Source of the DNA: Arsenophonus sp046530785
Lineage (GTDB): Bacteria; Pseudomonadota; Gammaproteobacteria; Enterobacterales; Enterobacteriaceae
Assembly: GCA_046530785.1 (NCBI GenBank)
Contig: JBHEQT010000005.1
Coordinates: 115,303-179,302, forward strand
Direction: 5' to 3'
Length of the DNA: 64,000 nt
How positions within the stretch are numbered: position 1 is the stretch's first letter; the number at the start of each line of letters is the position of its first letter. Below, one piece after another: positions 11,901 to 22,162 of this stretch. The notes beneath the pieces were generated by a model. It saw only the letters and a program-made list of their open reading frames with translations. It was not told the DNA's origin and did no database searches. The position numbers and the translations under genes are program-made.

Positions 11901-14900
11901 TCATGTTTTTCTTTATTGTGGTACTAAGTTACATCTTTGAATTTATATTTATTATTATTTTAAGTGTTCTTATATATGAAACTAATTAGTAATGAATAAA
12001 TATCATTTTTATTATGTATTTAATATATTATCTATAATAATGATTTCGATGATATATTTAACCAACAAATCACTGATTAAGAATCATAGTATATGTAATT
12101 AATCAAGTAAAATTTTAAAGATGTTTATCCGGAAAATTATTTCGATTAATTTTTATTGATCAAATTATTAATTTTTATTAAAAGTTAAATTTAATTCCTA
12201 ATTAAAAGGAATAGAATAAAAAATATTAATGTAATTGTTATGTGATACGATGTTATCGCTATAAATTTACTCTATTTATATTTATGATCATAATTTTTAT
12301 ATTATCATATTTATATTAATAAAATAAGGATATTTAAAATTGTATTATTTATAAAAAATTAGTCTGATGAATTTTTATTCATAAATATTTCTCAATGTTT
12401 TTTAAAATCTATGAAAATATTCATGATTTAAATATAGACATCTCAATCTCATTAATTTCTTCGAGTAAAATATTACTTTAAACTAGAAATTAAAATATTC
12501 AAAAATCAAAATAGGGTATTAGTAAAATTTTATTAATTTACTTGAATTAAAGAAGTTTTTTAAATAGCTTAAAATTAATTAAAGAGATAATATATATTTG
12601 TGACAATTTATAAGATTTATTAGAAATAATAATTTATACTTAATAGTAAGATTAAAACATATTAATTGTATTTTATAATATATTAATTATGTTGAAGTTA
12701 AAAACTTCATTATAAGCAATTCTCATAAATTAAATATCTTTAATAATAATTAAAGATAATATTCATTTAATAGATATTTTTAATTTGTTATAAACAAAAC
12801 GTTTATATAACTTTTAATAAAGTTGATTTAATATATTTAAAAAATTTTTCTTTCAATCTTGAAAAAAATTAAATAATTGTCATTAACTTATTAAGTAAAA
12901 AATATTATGTAATTATTTAAATTCTTTAAGAATTCTTCAATTCATTATTTCAAATGTTATTAGTTGATTTATTTAATGTTTAAAAATATTTGAAAAGTTA
13001 TAGTACAAATAAATACTTCGATATTGTTATCAAAATAATAACGATTTTAAAAATCAGTATAATTTCAAAAAGTTAGTTCAATATAGACTAAAAGATATTT
13101 TTTAGGGTATTGATCAGTTGCAAATTCATATGTGTTTCTTATCTAAGATTGAGATAAAAATAGAATATCACTAGAATTTTCAGGAATTAAAGGAAATAAT
13201 TAGACTATTCTTGATTGTAATCATATATTTAGATGGTCAAAATTTAATATTATAATTATTAAAATATAAAAGAAATTTAATAAAAATCATTAGTACATCC
13301 CTCTGTTCCTGACTATAGCACAGAAATGGGAGGGAGGGGATTGAAATAAAGATATTTTATAATAATAAATATTATTATGATAAATGGTGTTTTCATGAAA
13401 GTGTGATACTTATTATTTTGTTAAGTTAAGACAACAATATCATAGATTGAAATAAATAAGAGAGAAAATGCTCTTTGATATTTTCACTAATCAATAGTGA
13501 AAGTTTTTTGATTTATTGAAAATCATAATGATTTGTTTAGTTTTTAATTATTCAAAAAATTGTGTATATAGATATTTAAACTTAACTATTTAAAATCGTT
13601 TTTCATCAATCATTTAATTTGTTATTAATGATGATTAATTCAAAAAATTTATTTTAAATTTTCCATTTTTTACACTTTCAAATAAATTTATTTGAAATTA
13701 TCCCTTGATAAGGGAAAGAAAAATTGGATAGATTAGATATCTATTTCTCATTTTCTACTGATAAAATATAAGGTGAAGTTTTACTGTAATTTAATTTGAA
13801 AATTCTTTTCATTCATATCATTTAATTAATATTTAAATCATTAATATAAATATACTATTTCATAGTTTATTAACTTATACAGTAATATATTTTAATAGAA
13901 ATCATAGAAATAATTAGAAAAGTAAATTAAAAATTATTCTTTAAAAGAAAAATTTTTAATTAATGTTTGTTATTTTTATTCATTCTGAATCTTTTGTAAA
14001 AATCCATATATGATCAAAAATCAGAAATTTGATAATTAAATATTTAGTATAACACCTTTATTTATGGAATTAAGTGTTTTAAGGGTAACCCTTTGTATGA
14101 ATAATTCTTTAATACAATAAAACTTATTGACGTTAATTTTGATAAGAAAAGCATCCATTAGAAATAGAAAGTATAGAGAATTCTTTAATTAACAAATAGT
14201 AAAGTTAACGATTAAGTTTAATAAAAGAGATATTAACTATTCAAAATTAATTTTTATTTACTGTTTTATAAATCAGATAATAGAAGAGAACATAAAAAAT
14301 GGTAAATTGGATGAGATAAACATCGATTCGATTCAATACTTTAAAATAAAGTACACTAAAAACAAGAATTAGATCAATTTATAAAATTGAAAAATCCTAA
14401 ATGGAAATATTATTTAATTGATAAAATACTATAGTAGTAAATTAAGAAGATAGTTTAATTGATAAATTAGTATTTTAGATTATTATAAAAGTAATAAATA
14501 ATTAATGATTTTAATTAATTAGAATTTTATGCAAAAATCTTCAATAGTTGAAAATTGCAAAATCTTTATTTATTGTTTCACTATAAATTTAGGTTATACC
14601 AAAGATAAATAGTGATAATTCTAAAAAATTTAATTTTGATATTTAATTTTTAGCTCATTAAAAATTAAAAGATTCCTAAAGAAACTTAAGTAATTAAAAT
14701 AAGCAGGAAAGAGTTACAATTCTATCTTTTCTTTTTGTATAGTTAAGATAGCTTTTAAAATTTTTTATATAAACTATGATAAGTTGAAGGTAAGATGTAA
14801 TATACAGAAATTAAAAATTATTAATAAATATCTTAAGTATACTTAAAAGTATCTTATGATTATTAAGTTAATTAACTTAACTATAAATAATTAATAGAAA

Positions 14901-15867
14901 GTTTATATTTTTATTTTTAAATTAAATAATTAGATTATTTTATGAGTCTATTAAGATACAAGGGGGGGACGGTTCGAAATAAAAACGTTTAAAAAATTTA
15001 TCTTTAAGATTTAAATCTTTAATATATTTTAACATAAATTATGTATATTATTTATCTATAAATATATTTGTATATTAATAATATGATCGATATTTATCTA
15101 TATAAATTTTAATAAAATTTCGTTACTATTGTAGTATATGATTTGAATCTTTTAATTTATTAAAATTAATAATAATTCTGATAATTATTATTATGTAATT
15201 TTAACCAATTTTAATTAATATAATCTATATAATTTTGAAATCTTATTTTCATAAGATTAATAGTTTTGAATTATGAATTTCTTCTTGATTTACTTGAATA
15301 TTTTAAAGTATTTACCAATCAAAATAACTATATAGTAAAACAAAATCCAGTTAAGATTAAGTTTTTAACATTATCGATTTATTTTTATATATCCTATATA
15401 TAAATATGAGCAAATATTAAATTGAATGTATTAAAAATTATTTTCGTATATAATTATTTATTTAATGAAAGAAGATCAGTATTTCAATCTACAATTTTAA
15501 TCTGGAGGAGTATTTGGTTACTTTTTATGTTAATATGAATATATATGATATTACTTTTTAGAATAATAGAAGTATTTTTTAAATATCCATGAATTTTTTT
15601 CATTTCAACATAAATTTTCCTTTTGTGTTGATATTTTTCTTTCAAAGGATTGAAATCCAATTATTTAAGAAGAACTTATTACTGATTGTAATATGTTACA
15701 TAACATAAAAAGCTAGATAATCTATTCTTTAACTTATTTAAGAATAGATTTTGATGTTAAAATATAATTAAGCAGATCTTTATAACTTTGTTAATTATCT
15801 TTATTTCTTTCTAAGAATATAGGATCTATTATCTAAGAAAATTTACAAGTGGATAACTAAATAAAAA
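5995..15867. other. 9.9-kb decayed region between exporter gene and tusD
   Basis: Nearly 10 kb with no ORF that resembles a gene on either strand, at about 80-85% A+T, with stops every few codons. In E. coli the interval between pabA/argD and tusD holds crp, kefB, slyD, slyX, fkpA and others, and their decayed remains are the likely content. I could not align any individual gene. Small G-richer islands survive at about 6180-6300, 13300-13340 and 14958-14975 (including a run of seven G). I saw no tRNA, insertion sequence or tandem array. Confidence 0.6.
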
Positions 15868-16281
15868 ATGGGTACTTCACCTTTAAATAAGTCTTTAACT
15901 TATTGTATATTAGTGACAAAGCCTCTTTATGGAACTCAGCAGGCCACCAATGCTTGGAAATTCGCAAATGCTTTAATTTTGGAAGAACATATATTAAAAG
16001 TAGTTTTCTTTTATCAAGAAGGCGTTTATAACGCTAATAAATTAATTTCACCGGCTAGTGATGAATTTAATTTACTTATAGGATGGAAAGTATTAGCACA
16101 GAAAACAGGATCTAAATTACATATATGTGTTACTTCCGCTTTGAGAAGAGGTATTATTGATAAAGTTGAGGCAAAAAATAATGAATTACCTTGTTCTAAT
16201 TTAGATGAAGATTTTGTATTAAGTGGATTAGCTAGTCTAGCTGAGGCTATACTTATCTGTGATCGAACCGTTCAGTTTTAA
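15868..16281 (+). CDS. tusD: Sulfurtransferase TusD
   Basis: Part of the TusBCD complex, which takes sulfur from TusA and passes it through TusE to MnmA for 2-thiolation of the wobble uridine in tRNA-Lys, -Glu and -Gln. The 137 residues align with E. coli TusD (128 aa) from YCILVTKPLYGTQQA to the end CDRTVQF. The sulfur-carrying Cys is in ICVTSALRRG, and FFYQEGVYNAN is also conserved. The start at 15868 adds about 9 residues over E. coli; an in-frame stop lies just upstream and there is no clear ribosome-binding site. The tusD-tusC-tusB-rpsL order is the E. coli order. The tusC start codon lies 7 bases after the tusD stop. tusA, tusE and mnmA are not in the window. Confidence 0.95.
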   Translation: MGTSPLNKSLTYCILVTKPLYGTQQATNAWKFANALILEEHILKVVFFYQEGVYNANKLISPASDEFNLLIGWKVLAQKTGSKLHICVTSALRRGIIDKVEAKNNELPCSNLDEDFVLSGLASLAEAILICDRTVQF

Positions 16282-16288
16282 AGTAAAA

Positions 16289-16648
16289 ATGAAAAAAATA
16301 GCATTTATTTTTATGAAAATACCTCATGGAACTTCAGGTGGTCGAGAAGGATTAGATATCTTACTAGCAACTTCTGTATTAACCAAAAAAATTGGTGTTT
16401 TTTTTATTTCTGATGGTGTTTGTCAATTATTGCCAAAACAAAATCCGAGTAAAATTTTAACTCGTGATTATATTAAAACATTTAAATTATTATCATTATA
16501 TGATATTAATGCTTGTTATATTTGTAAGGAAGATCTAGAAGAGAGGGGATTTTCTTCTGATAGCTATTTTATATTACCAGCGAAAGTTATTTCTTCTGAT
16601 AAGATCAGATATCATTTATCAGATTATAATGTAATTATGACTTTCTAG
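16289..16648 (+). CDS. tusC: Sulfurtransferase complex subunit TusC
   Basis: Second subunit of the TusBCD sulfur relay for tRNA 2-thiouridine. Starting at the ATG of MKKIAFIFMKIPHGTSGG gives 119 residues, exactly the E. coli length. An upstream ATG at 16259 would overlap tusD and add 10 residues unlike the family, so I reject it. Conserved blocks are GREGLDILLATS, ADGV-like SDGVCQLLP and RDYIKTFKLLSLYDI, ending YNVIMTF (E. coli YDVILRF). Both neighbours are its normal complex partners. Confidence 0.95.
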   Translation: MKKIAFIFMKIPHGTSGGREGLDILLATSVLTKKIGVFFISDGVCQLLPKQNPSKILTRDYIKTFKLLSLYDINACYICKEDLEERGFSSDSYFILPAKVISSDKIRYHLSDYNVIMTF

Positions 16649-16665
16649 TTAAAGAAAAGAGAAAT

Positions 16666-16974
16666 ATGCTATATACCATTTCTACTTCGCCTTATTATAA
16701 TGATTTTAATTCATTATTTAGCTTATTAACATGGCAAGATGAAGTATTATTATTACAAGATGCTGTTTTGATGGGACATAAATTATTATCTGATAATGAG
16801 GATAATAATTATTTATTGAAATTAAAAGATAAAAGGATTCAAATTTTTGCTTTACAAGATGATGTAGAGGCTAGAGGGCTAATTCCATATATGTCCTCTT
16901 ATATTCATCAGATATCTTATATTAATTTTGTGCAATTAACAGTAAAACATCCACAATATTTTTCTTGGCAATAG
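16666..16974 (+). CDS. tusB: Sulfurtransferase complex subunit TusB
   Basis: Smallest subunit of TusBCD, 102 residues (95 in E. coli). It begins MLYTISTSPYYNDF and keeps the segment DEVLLLQDAVLMG and the C-terminal YINFVQLTVKHPQYFSW. TusB is the least conserved of the three, so position between tusC and rpsL supports the call as much as sequence does. The start follows tusC by 17 bases behind a purine-rich AAAGAAAAGAG tract. All three Tus genes being intact implies that wobble thiolation is still needed in this reduced genome. Confidence 0.9.
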   Translation: MLYTISTSPYYNDFNSLFSLLTWQDEVLLLQDAVLMGHKLLSDNEDNNYLLKLKDKRIQIFALQDDVEARGLIPYMSSYIHQISYINFVQLTVKHPQYFSWQ

Positions 16975-16993
16975 ATTATCCTTTGTGTATTTC

Positions 16994-17021
16994 TTACACC
17001 TATCTCTGTCAGCAATAAAAT
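16994..17021 (+). promoter_or_regulatory. str operon promoter
   Basis: The stretch TTACACC...TAAAAT followed by ATCGCG lines up with the known E. coli str promoter (TTGACACC, about 16 bases, TAAAAT, then a GC-rich discriminator), with one base lost in the -35 box. The -10 is 17016-17021. It lies just after tusB and about 75 bases before rpsL, where the E. coli promoter sits. The GC-rich discriminator is typical of stringently controlled ribosomal promoters. Confidence 0.7.
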
Positions 17022-17095
17022 ATCGCGTTCTCGTATTTTTATTATGAGAGTAAACGAAAAATATCCGTGTTTACGAAAAACAGTAGGAGAGTTTA

Positions 17096-17470
17096 ATGGC
17101 AACAATTAATCAGTTGGTTCGAAAACCACGAAGTTCAAAAGTTATAAAAAGTAATGTTCCAGCATTGCAATCCTGTCCGCAAAAACGTGGAGTATGTACT
17201 CGTGTATATACTACTACTCCTAAAAAACCAAATTCAGCATTGCGTAAAGTATGTCGTGTTCGTTTAACTAATGGTTACGAAGTATCTTCTTATATTGGTG
17301 GTGAAGGTCACAATTTACAGGAACATTCAGTAATCTTGATTCGTGGAGGACGCGTGAAAGACTTACCAGGTGTTCGTTATCACACTGTTCGTGGTGCATT
17401 AGATTGTTCTGGTGTAAAAGAAAGAAAGAAAGGTCGCTCTAAATACGGTACTAAAAAACCGAAGGGTTAA
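17096..17470 (+). CDS. rpsL: 30S ribosomal protein S12
   Basis: Ribosomal protein of the decoding centre, 124 residues as in E. coli. It begins MATINQLVRKPRSSK and contains TTTPKKPNSALRKVCRVRLT and the loop GGRVKDLPGVRYHTVRG that carries the hydroxylated aspartate in relatives, ending KYGTKKPKG. It starts at ATG behind TAGGAGAG. It is the first gene of the str operon (rpsL-rpsG-fusA-tuf). Sequence is close to the enterobacterial consensus with no sign of decay. Confidence 0.99.
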   Translation: MATINQLVRKPRSSKVIKSNVPALQSCPQKRGVCTRVYTTTPKKPNSALRKVCRVRLTNGYEVSSYIGGEGHNLQEHSVILIRGGRVKDLPGVRYHTVRGALDCSGVKERKKGRSKYGTKKPKG

Positions 17471-17576
17471 TGGTTCTTCGTTAAGTTAAGGATAAACTTT
17501 TTAATTTTATCTTAAAATATAGATTCATAGAGTTTTTGTGGGACAACCCTGAATTTAAAAACGGAGTATATACACC
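17471..17576 (+). promoter_or_regulatory. S12-S7 intercistronic S7-binding site
   Basis: This 106-base gap strongly resembles the E. coli rpsL-rpsG spacer (96 bases), where S7 binds the str mRNA and represses S7 and EF-G translation. Shared blocks include GGTTCTTCGTTAAGT at its start and ATAGAGTTTT, GGACAACCCTGAATT and ACGGAGTAT near its end. Conservation through an otherwise A+T-drifting gap argues that autogenous control by S7 is still selected. Confidence 0.7.
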
Positions 17577-18047
17577 ATGCCACGTCGTCGCGTAATTGCT
17601 CAACGAAAAATTTTACCTGATCCAAAATTTGGATCAGAATTATTGGCTAAATTTATTAATATTTTGATGGTAGATGGTAAAAAATCTATTGCAGAAGCAA
17701 TTGTATATAATGCACTTGAAGCCCTTTCTCAACGTGTTAGAAAAAATCATTTAGAAGCTTTTGAAATAAGTTTAGAGAACGTTCGTCCAACAGTAGAAGT
17801 GAAATCACGTCGTGTTGGTGGTTCAACTTATCAGGTTCCTGTTGAAGTTCGTCCTGTTCGTCGTAATGCATTAGCAATGCGTTGGATTATTGAATCTGCT
17901 CGTAAACGCGCTGATAAATCAATGGCTTTACGTTTAGCGAACGAATTATCTGATGCAGCTGAAAATAAAGGAACTGCTGTTAAAAAGCGTGAAGATGTTC
18001 ATCGTATGGCAGAAGCTAACAAGGCGTTTGCACATTATCGATGGTAA
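17577..18047 (+). CDS. rpsG: 30S ribosomal protein S7
   Basis: Primary 16S rRNA-binding protein that nucleates the 30S head and lines the E-site, and represses its own operon through the upstream intercistronic site. The 156 residues begin MPRRRVIAQRKILPDPKFGSE and include RVGGSTYQVPVEVRP and ALRLANELSDA. E. coli strains carry 156- or 179-residue forms; this is the common shorter one, ending FAHYRW. ACGGAG precedes the ATG. No defects seen. Confidence 0.99.
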   Translation: MPRRRVIAQRKILPDPKFGSELLAKFINILMVDGKKSIAEAIVYNALEALSQRVRKNHLEAFEISLENVRPTVEVKSRRVGGSTYQVPVEVRPVRRNALAMRWIIESARKRADKSMALRLANELSDAAENKGTAVKKREDVHRMAEANKAFAHYRW

Positions 18048-18129
18048 CTTTTGCTAGTTATATTTTAAGGCAACCGTCCCCCCACATGTTATCTTTATAC
18101 GAATTAAACGGTCACCGAGAGAGGAAAAA

Positions 18130-20241
18130 ATGACTCGTAAAACTCTCATTACGCGTTATCGAAACATCGGTATTAGTGCGCATATTGATGCGGGAAAAAC
18201 CACTACAACCGAACGTATCCTATTTTATACTGGTGTTAGCCATAAAATTGGTGAGGTTCATGATGGCGCAGCAACTATGGATTGGATGGAGCAAGAACAG
18301 GAGCGTGGAATTACTATCACTTCAGCTGCAACTACTGCTTTTTGGTCTGGCATGGGTAAACAGTTTGAAGAACATCGTATCAATATTATTGATACACCAG
18401 GACATGTTGACTTCACTATCGAAGTAGAACGTTCTATGCGTATTCTTGATGGTGCAATAATGGTTTATTGTGCAGTTGGTGGTGTTCAACCACAATCTGA
18501 AACTGTTTGGCGTCAGGCAAATAAGTATAAAGTGCCCCGTATAGCATTTATTAATAAAATGGATAGAATGGGTGCTAATTTTTTACGTGTTGTTGAACAA
18601 ATTGAAACACGTCTGGCAGGAATACCAGTTCCACTTCAACTACCTATTGGTGCTGAAGAATTATTCACTGGTGTTATTGATTTAATTAAAATGAAAGCAA
18701 TCCACTGGAATGAAAATGATCAAGGTGTTACTTTTATTTATGAAGAAATTCCAGAAAACATGCAATCTCAAGCTAAAAAATGGTATGGAAAGCTAATTGA
18801 AGCTGCAGCTGAAGCATCAGATGAATTAATGGAAAAATATTTTTATGGGGAAAAATTATCTGAAGAAGAGATTAAGAAAGCGTTACGTAAACGAGTATTA
18901 AGTAACGAAATTATTCTGGTTACTTGTGGTTCAGCCTTTAAAAATAAAGGGGTACAAGCAATGTTGGATGCGGTTATTGAATATTTACCTGCACCCACTG
19001 ATATTCCAGCAATTAAAAGTGTTTTAACCGACACTAAAAATATTTCAATAAATCGTAAAGTAAGTGATGATGAGCCTTTTTCAGCCTTAGCATTCAAAAT
19101 TGCAACTGATCCATTTGTTGGGAATTTGACTTTTTTTCGTGTTTATTCTGGTGTAGTTAAATCAGGAGATACTGTTCTTAATCCAGTTAAAGATAAAAAA
19201 GAACGTTTTGGTAGAATCGTTCAGATGCATGCTAATAAACGTGAAGAAATTAAAGAAGTTAGAGCCGGTGATATTGCTGCCGCTATCGGACTTAAAGATG
19301 TGACTACCGGTGATACTTTATGTGCTATAGATGTTCCAATTATTTTGGAACGAATGGAATTTCCACAACCAGTTATCTCTGTTGCTATTGAACCTAAAAC
19401 TAAAGGTGAACAAGAAAAGATGGGTATTGCTTTAGGCCGCTTGGCTCAAGAAGACCCATCCTTCCGTGTGTCTATAGATGAAGAGTCTGGTCAGACAATT
19501 ATTGCTGGAATGGGTGAGTTGCATTTGGAAGTATTAGTTGACCGTATGCGTCGTGAATTTAAAGTTGAAGCAAATGTTGGTAAACCACAAGTAGCATATC
19601 GTGAGACTATTCGTAAGTCTGTTGAACAGGAAGGTAAGTTTGTTCGTCAATCTGGGGGTCGTGGTCAATTTGGTCATGTATGGATACGAGTTGAACCTTT
19701 AGAAGCAGGACATGAAATTGGTTATGAATTTCACAATGAAATCGTTGGGGGTGTTATACCTAAAGAGTATATACCTGCGGTAGATAAAGGTGTTCAAGAA
19801 CAAATGAAAAATGGTGTTCTTGCTGGATACCCCATTGTTGATGTCAAAGTAGTATTATATGATGGTTCCTATCACGAAGTTGATTCCTCGGAAATGGCAT
19901 TCAAAATTGCAGGATTTATGGCTTTCAAAGAAGGTTTTATGAAAGCAAATCCAATTTTATTGGAGCCAATTATGAAAGTTGAAGTTGAAACTCCTGAAGA
20001 CTATATGGGTGACGTAATTGGTGATTTGAATCGTCGTCGTGGTATAATTGAAAAAATGGAAAATATAGAGGCTGGTAAAATAGTTCGTGCTCAAGTACCA
20101 TTGTCAGAAATGTTTGGTTATGCCACAGATCTTCGTTCAAAAACTCAAGGTCGTGCTTCTTATTCAATGGAATTTTTAAAGTATAATGAAGCACCAACAA
20201 ATGTTGCTCAAGCAATTATTGAATCTCGTAAAACTAAATAA
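18130..20241 (+). CDS. fusA: Elongation factor G
   Basis: Translocation GTPase EF-G, 703 residues (704 in E. coli). The G domain shows AHIDAGKTTTTERILFYTG (P-loop), the switch region RGITITSAA, DTPGHVDF and NKMDRMG. Downstream domains II-V follow without interruption, including the domain IV segment RQSGGRGQFGHVWI whose tip enters the decoding site. A good ribosome-binding site, GAGAGAGG, precedes the ATG. It is third in the str operon, 82 bases after rpsG, with tuf 81 bases downstream. It also acts in ribosome recycling with RRF. Fully intact. Confidence 0.99.
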   Translation: MTRKTLITRYRNIGISAHIDAGKTTTTERILFYTGVSHKIGEVHDGAATMDWMEQEQERGITITSAATTAFWSGMGKQFEEHRINIIDTPGHVDFTIEVERSMRILDGAIMVYCAVGGVQPQSETVWRQANKYKVPRIAFINKMDRMGANFLRVVEQIETRLAGIPVPLQLPIGAEELFTGVIDLIKMKAIHWNENDQGVTFIYEEIPENMQSQAKKWYGKLIEAAAEASDELMEKYFYGEKLSEEEIKKALRKRVLSNEIILVTCGSAFKNKGVQAMLDAVIEYLPAPTDIPAIKSVLTDTKNISINRKVSDDEPFSALAFKIATDPFVGNLTFFRVYSGVVKSGDTVLNPVKDKKERFGRIVQMHANKREEIKEVRAGDIAAAIGLKDVTTGDTLCAIDVPIILERMEFPQPVISVAIEPKTKGEQEKMGIALGRLAQEDPSFRVSIDEESGQTIIAGMGELHLEVLVDRMRREFKVEANVGKPQVAYRETIRKSVEQEGKFVRQSGGRGQFGHVWIRVEPLEAGHEIGYEFHNEIVGGVIPKEYIPAVDKGVQEQMKNGVLAGYPIVDVKVVLYDGSYHEVDSSEMAFKIAGFMAFKEGFMKANPILLEPIMKVEVETPEDYMGDVIGDLNRRRGIIEKMENIEAGKIVRAQVPLSEMFGYATDLRSKTQGRASYSMEFLKYNEAPTNVAQAIIESRKTK

Positions 20242-20322
20242 TTATCTTTCAGATTAAGTTTAAGTGTTTAAATTAGTTCTTTCTTATTTAATTAGAGAGA
20301 ATTCTATAAGGAATAGAATATC

Positions 20323-21507
20323 GTGTCTAAAGAAAAATTTGAACGTAAAAAACCGCACGTTAATGTTGGTACAATTGGTCACGTTGACCATGGTAAAACA
20401 ACTTTAACTGCAGCAATTACCACTGTATTAGCAAAAAACTATGGTGGTAGTGCGCGTGCATTTGATCAAATTGATAATGCACCAGAAGAAAAAGCACGCG
20501 GCATCACTATTTCTACTTCTCATGTAGAGTACGATACTCCTAAACGTCATTATGCACACGTTGATTGTCCAGGACATGCAGATTATATAAAAAATATGAT
20601 CACCGGCGCTGCACAAATGGATGGTGCAATTTTAGTAGTAGCAGCAACAGATGGTCCAATGCCACAAACTCGTGAACATATTTTATTAGGTCGTCAAGTT
20701 GGTGTTCCTTATATTATAGTATTTCTTAATAAATGTGATATGGTTGATGATGAAGAATTATTAGAATTAGTGGAAATAGAAGTGCGTGAACTGCTGTCTC
20801 AGTATGATTTTCCAGGAGATGATACGCCGGTAATTAAGGGTTCCGCATTGAAGGCGTTAGAAGGAGATCAAGAATGGGAAGAGAAAATTCTTGAATTAGC
20901 GAAATCCCTGGATGATTACATTCCAGAGCCAGAAAGATTAATAAATAAACCTTTCTTGATGCCAATAGAAGATGTTTTTTCAATTTCAGGTCGGGGAACA
21001 GTAGTAACAGGGCGTGTAGAAAGGGGAATTGTTAAAATTGGTGAAGAAGTTGAAATTGTAGGAATTAAAAAGACAACGAAAACAACTTGTACTGCTGTAG
21101 AAATGTTTCGTAAACTCTTGGACGAAGGTCGTGCAGGGGAAAACGTAGGTGTTTTATTACGTGGTACTAAACGTGAAGATGTTGAGCGTGGTCAAGTTTT
21201 AGCAAAACCAGGTACAATAAATCCTCATACTCAATTTAAATCAAAAGTCTATATTTTGAGCAAAGATGAGGGAGGTCGCCATACACCATTCTTTAAAGGA
21301 TATCGTCCGCAGTTCTATTTTAGAACAACGGATGTAACAGGTACAATCGAGTTACCAGAAGGGGTAGAGATGGTAATGCCAGGTGATAATATTAATATGA
21401 AAGTAACATTGATAGCGCCAATTGCAATGGATGAAGGTTTGCGTTTTGCGATCCGTGAAGGAGGACATACAGTAGGTGCTGGAGTCGTTTCCAAGATTAT
21501 TGCTTGA
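20323..21507 (+). CDS. tuf: Elongation factor Tu (only live copy in window)
   Basis: GTPase that brings aminoacyl-tRNA to the ribosome, 394 residues including the initiator, as in E. coli. It starts with GTG at 20323, as E. coli tufA does, behind AAGGAATAG. Motifs are GHVDHGKTTLTAA, the switch I region RGITIS, DCPGHADY and NKCDMVDDEE. The C-terminus ends VGAGVVSKIIA. Upstream it follows fusA, as tufA does. Downstream it is followed by secE-nusG, which in E. coli lies after tufB. This gene therefore sits at a tufA/tufB hybrid junction. The remains of the partner tuf lie at about 55384-56610. Confidence 0.99.
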   Translation: MSKEKFERKKPHVNVGTIGHVDHGKTTLTAAITTVLAKNYGGSARAFDQIDNAPEEKARGITISTSHVEYDTPKRHYAHVDCPGHADYIKNMITGAAQMDGAILVVAATDGPMPQTREHILLGRQVGVPYIIVFLNKCDMVDDEELLELVEIEVRELLSQYDFPGDDTPVIKGSALKALEGDQEWEEKILELAKSLDDYIPEPERLINKPFLMPIEDVFSISGRGTVVTGRVERGIVKIGEEVEIVGIKKTTKTTCTAVEMFRKLLDEGRAGENVGVLLRGTKREDVERGQVLAKPGTINPHTQFKSKVYILSKDEGGRHTPFFKGYRPQFYFRTTDVTGTIELPEGVEMVMPGDNINMKVTLIAPIAMDEGLRFAIREGGHTVGAGVVSKIIA

Positions 21508-21777
21508 TCTTTGTAAAGTAATACTTATAAAAGCTATTATTTGATTCATTTTATACTAGATTATATAACTTAATAACTTATTTCATTAATACCTCATAAT
21601 AGGTTAATTATTTCTGAAATAAGCTTTGATATAAAAATCATTAGATCTCTCTGAAAGTTAACTATTGTTCTGGTGTATAGTGTAAAGTGAAATGCAATAT
21701 AGATGTTTATTTAGAAAAATTTGAATCGGTTTACGAGACAAATTGGCTTTTATTATATCATATTAACAGGTTGATTT

Positions 21778-22161
21778 ATGAGTGAGAATAACGATACTCA
21801 AGAAAGTAGACGTGGTTTTGATATAGCAAAATGGGTATTAGTTATAATTCTTTTGATTATTGCTATCGTTGGTAATTATTATTTCACGGAATATAATCTT
21901 GCATTACGTGTCATAGAAATTGTTGCTATTACTATACTTGCTGCTGCCATTGCATTGTGGACAGTAAAAGGAAAAAAAATTCTAACATTTACTCGAGAAG
22001 CTCGAGTTGAAATGCGAAAAGTTATTTGGCCAACGAAACAGGAAACGTTACAAACAACATTAATTGTTTCGCTAGTTACTATTGTTATGGCATTAATCCT
22101 TTGGGGATTAGATGGTATACTGATGCGTTTAGTTTCATTTATTACAGGCCTGAGGTTTTAA
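21778..22161 (+). CDS. secE: Preprotein translocase subunit SecE
   Basis: Inner-membrane subunit that clamps SecY in the SecYEG channel. The 127 residues (E. coli 127) show the three-helix form of gammaproteobacteria: hydrophobic segments at about 19-36, 43-62 and 94-118. The essential cytoplasmic amphipathic region FTREARVEMRKVIWPTKQET (about residues 75-94) precedes the last helix. It overlaps transcriptionally with nusG, whose ATG is one base past the secE stop. The 270-base gap to tuf probably carries its promoter, though no box pair stands out. Confidence 0.97.
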   Translation: MSENNDTQESRRGFDIAKWVLVIILLIIAIVGNYYFTEYNLALRVIEIVAITILAAAIALWTVKGKKILTFTREARVEMRKVIWPTKQETLQTTLIVSLVTIVMALILWGLDGILMRLVSFITGLRF

Positions 22162-22162
22162 G

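Noticed and set aside
18843..19097. Minus-strand ORF inside fusA (and similar ones inside tuf, rplK, rplL, rpoC, purD, murB)
   Set aside because: Shadows of strongly conserved genes on the other strand, with no family resemblance or ribosome-binding site.
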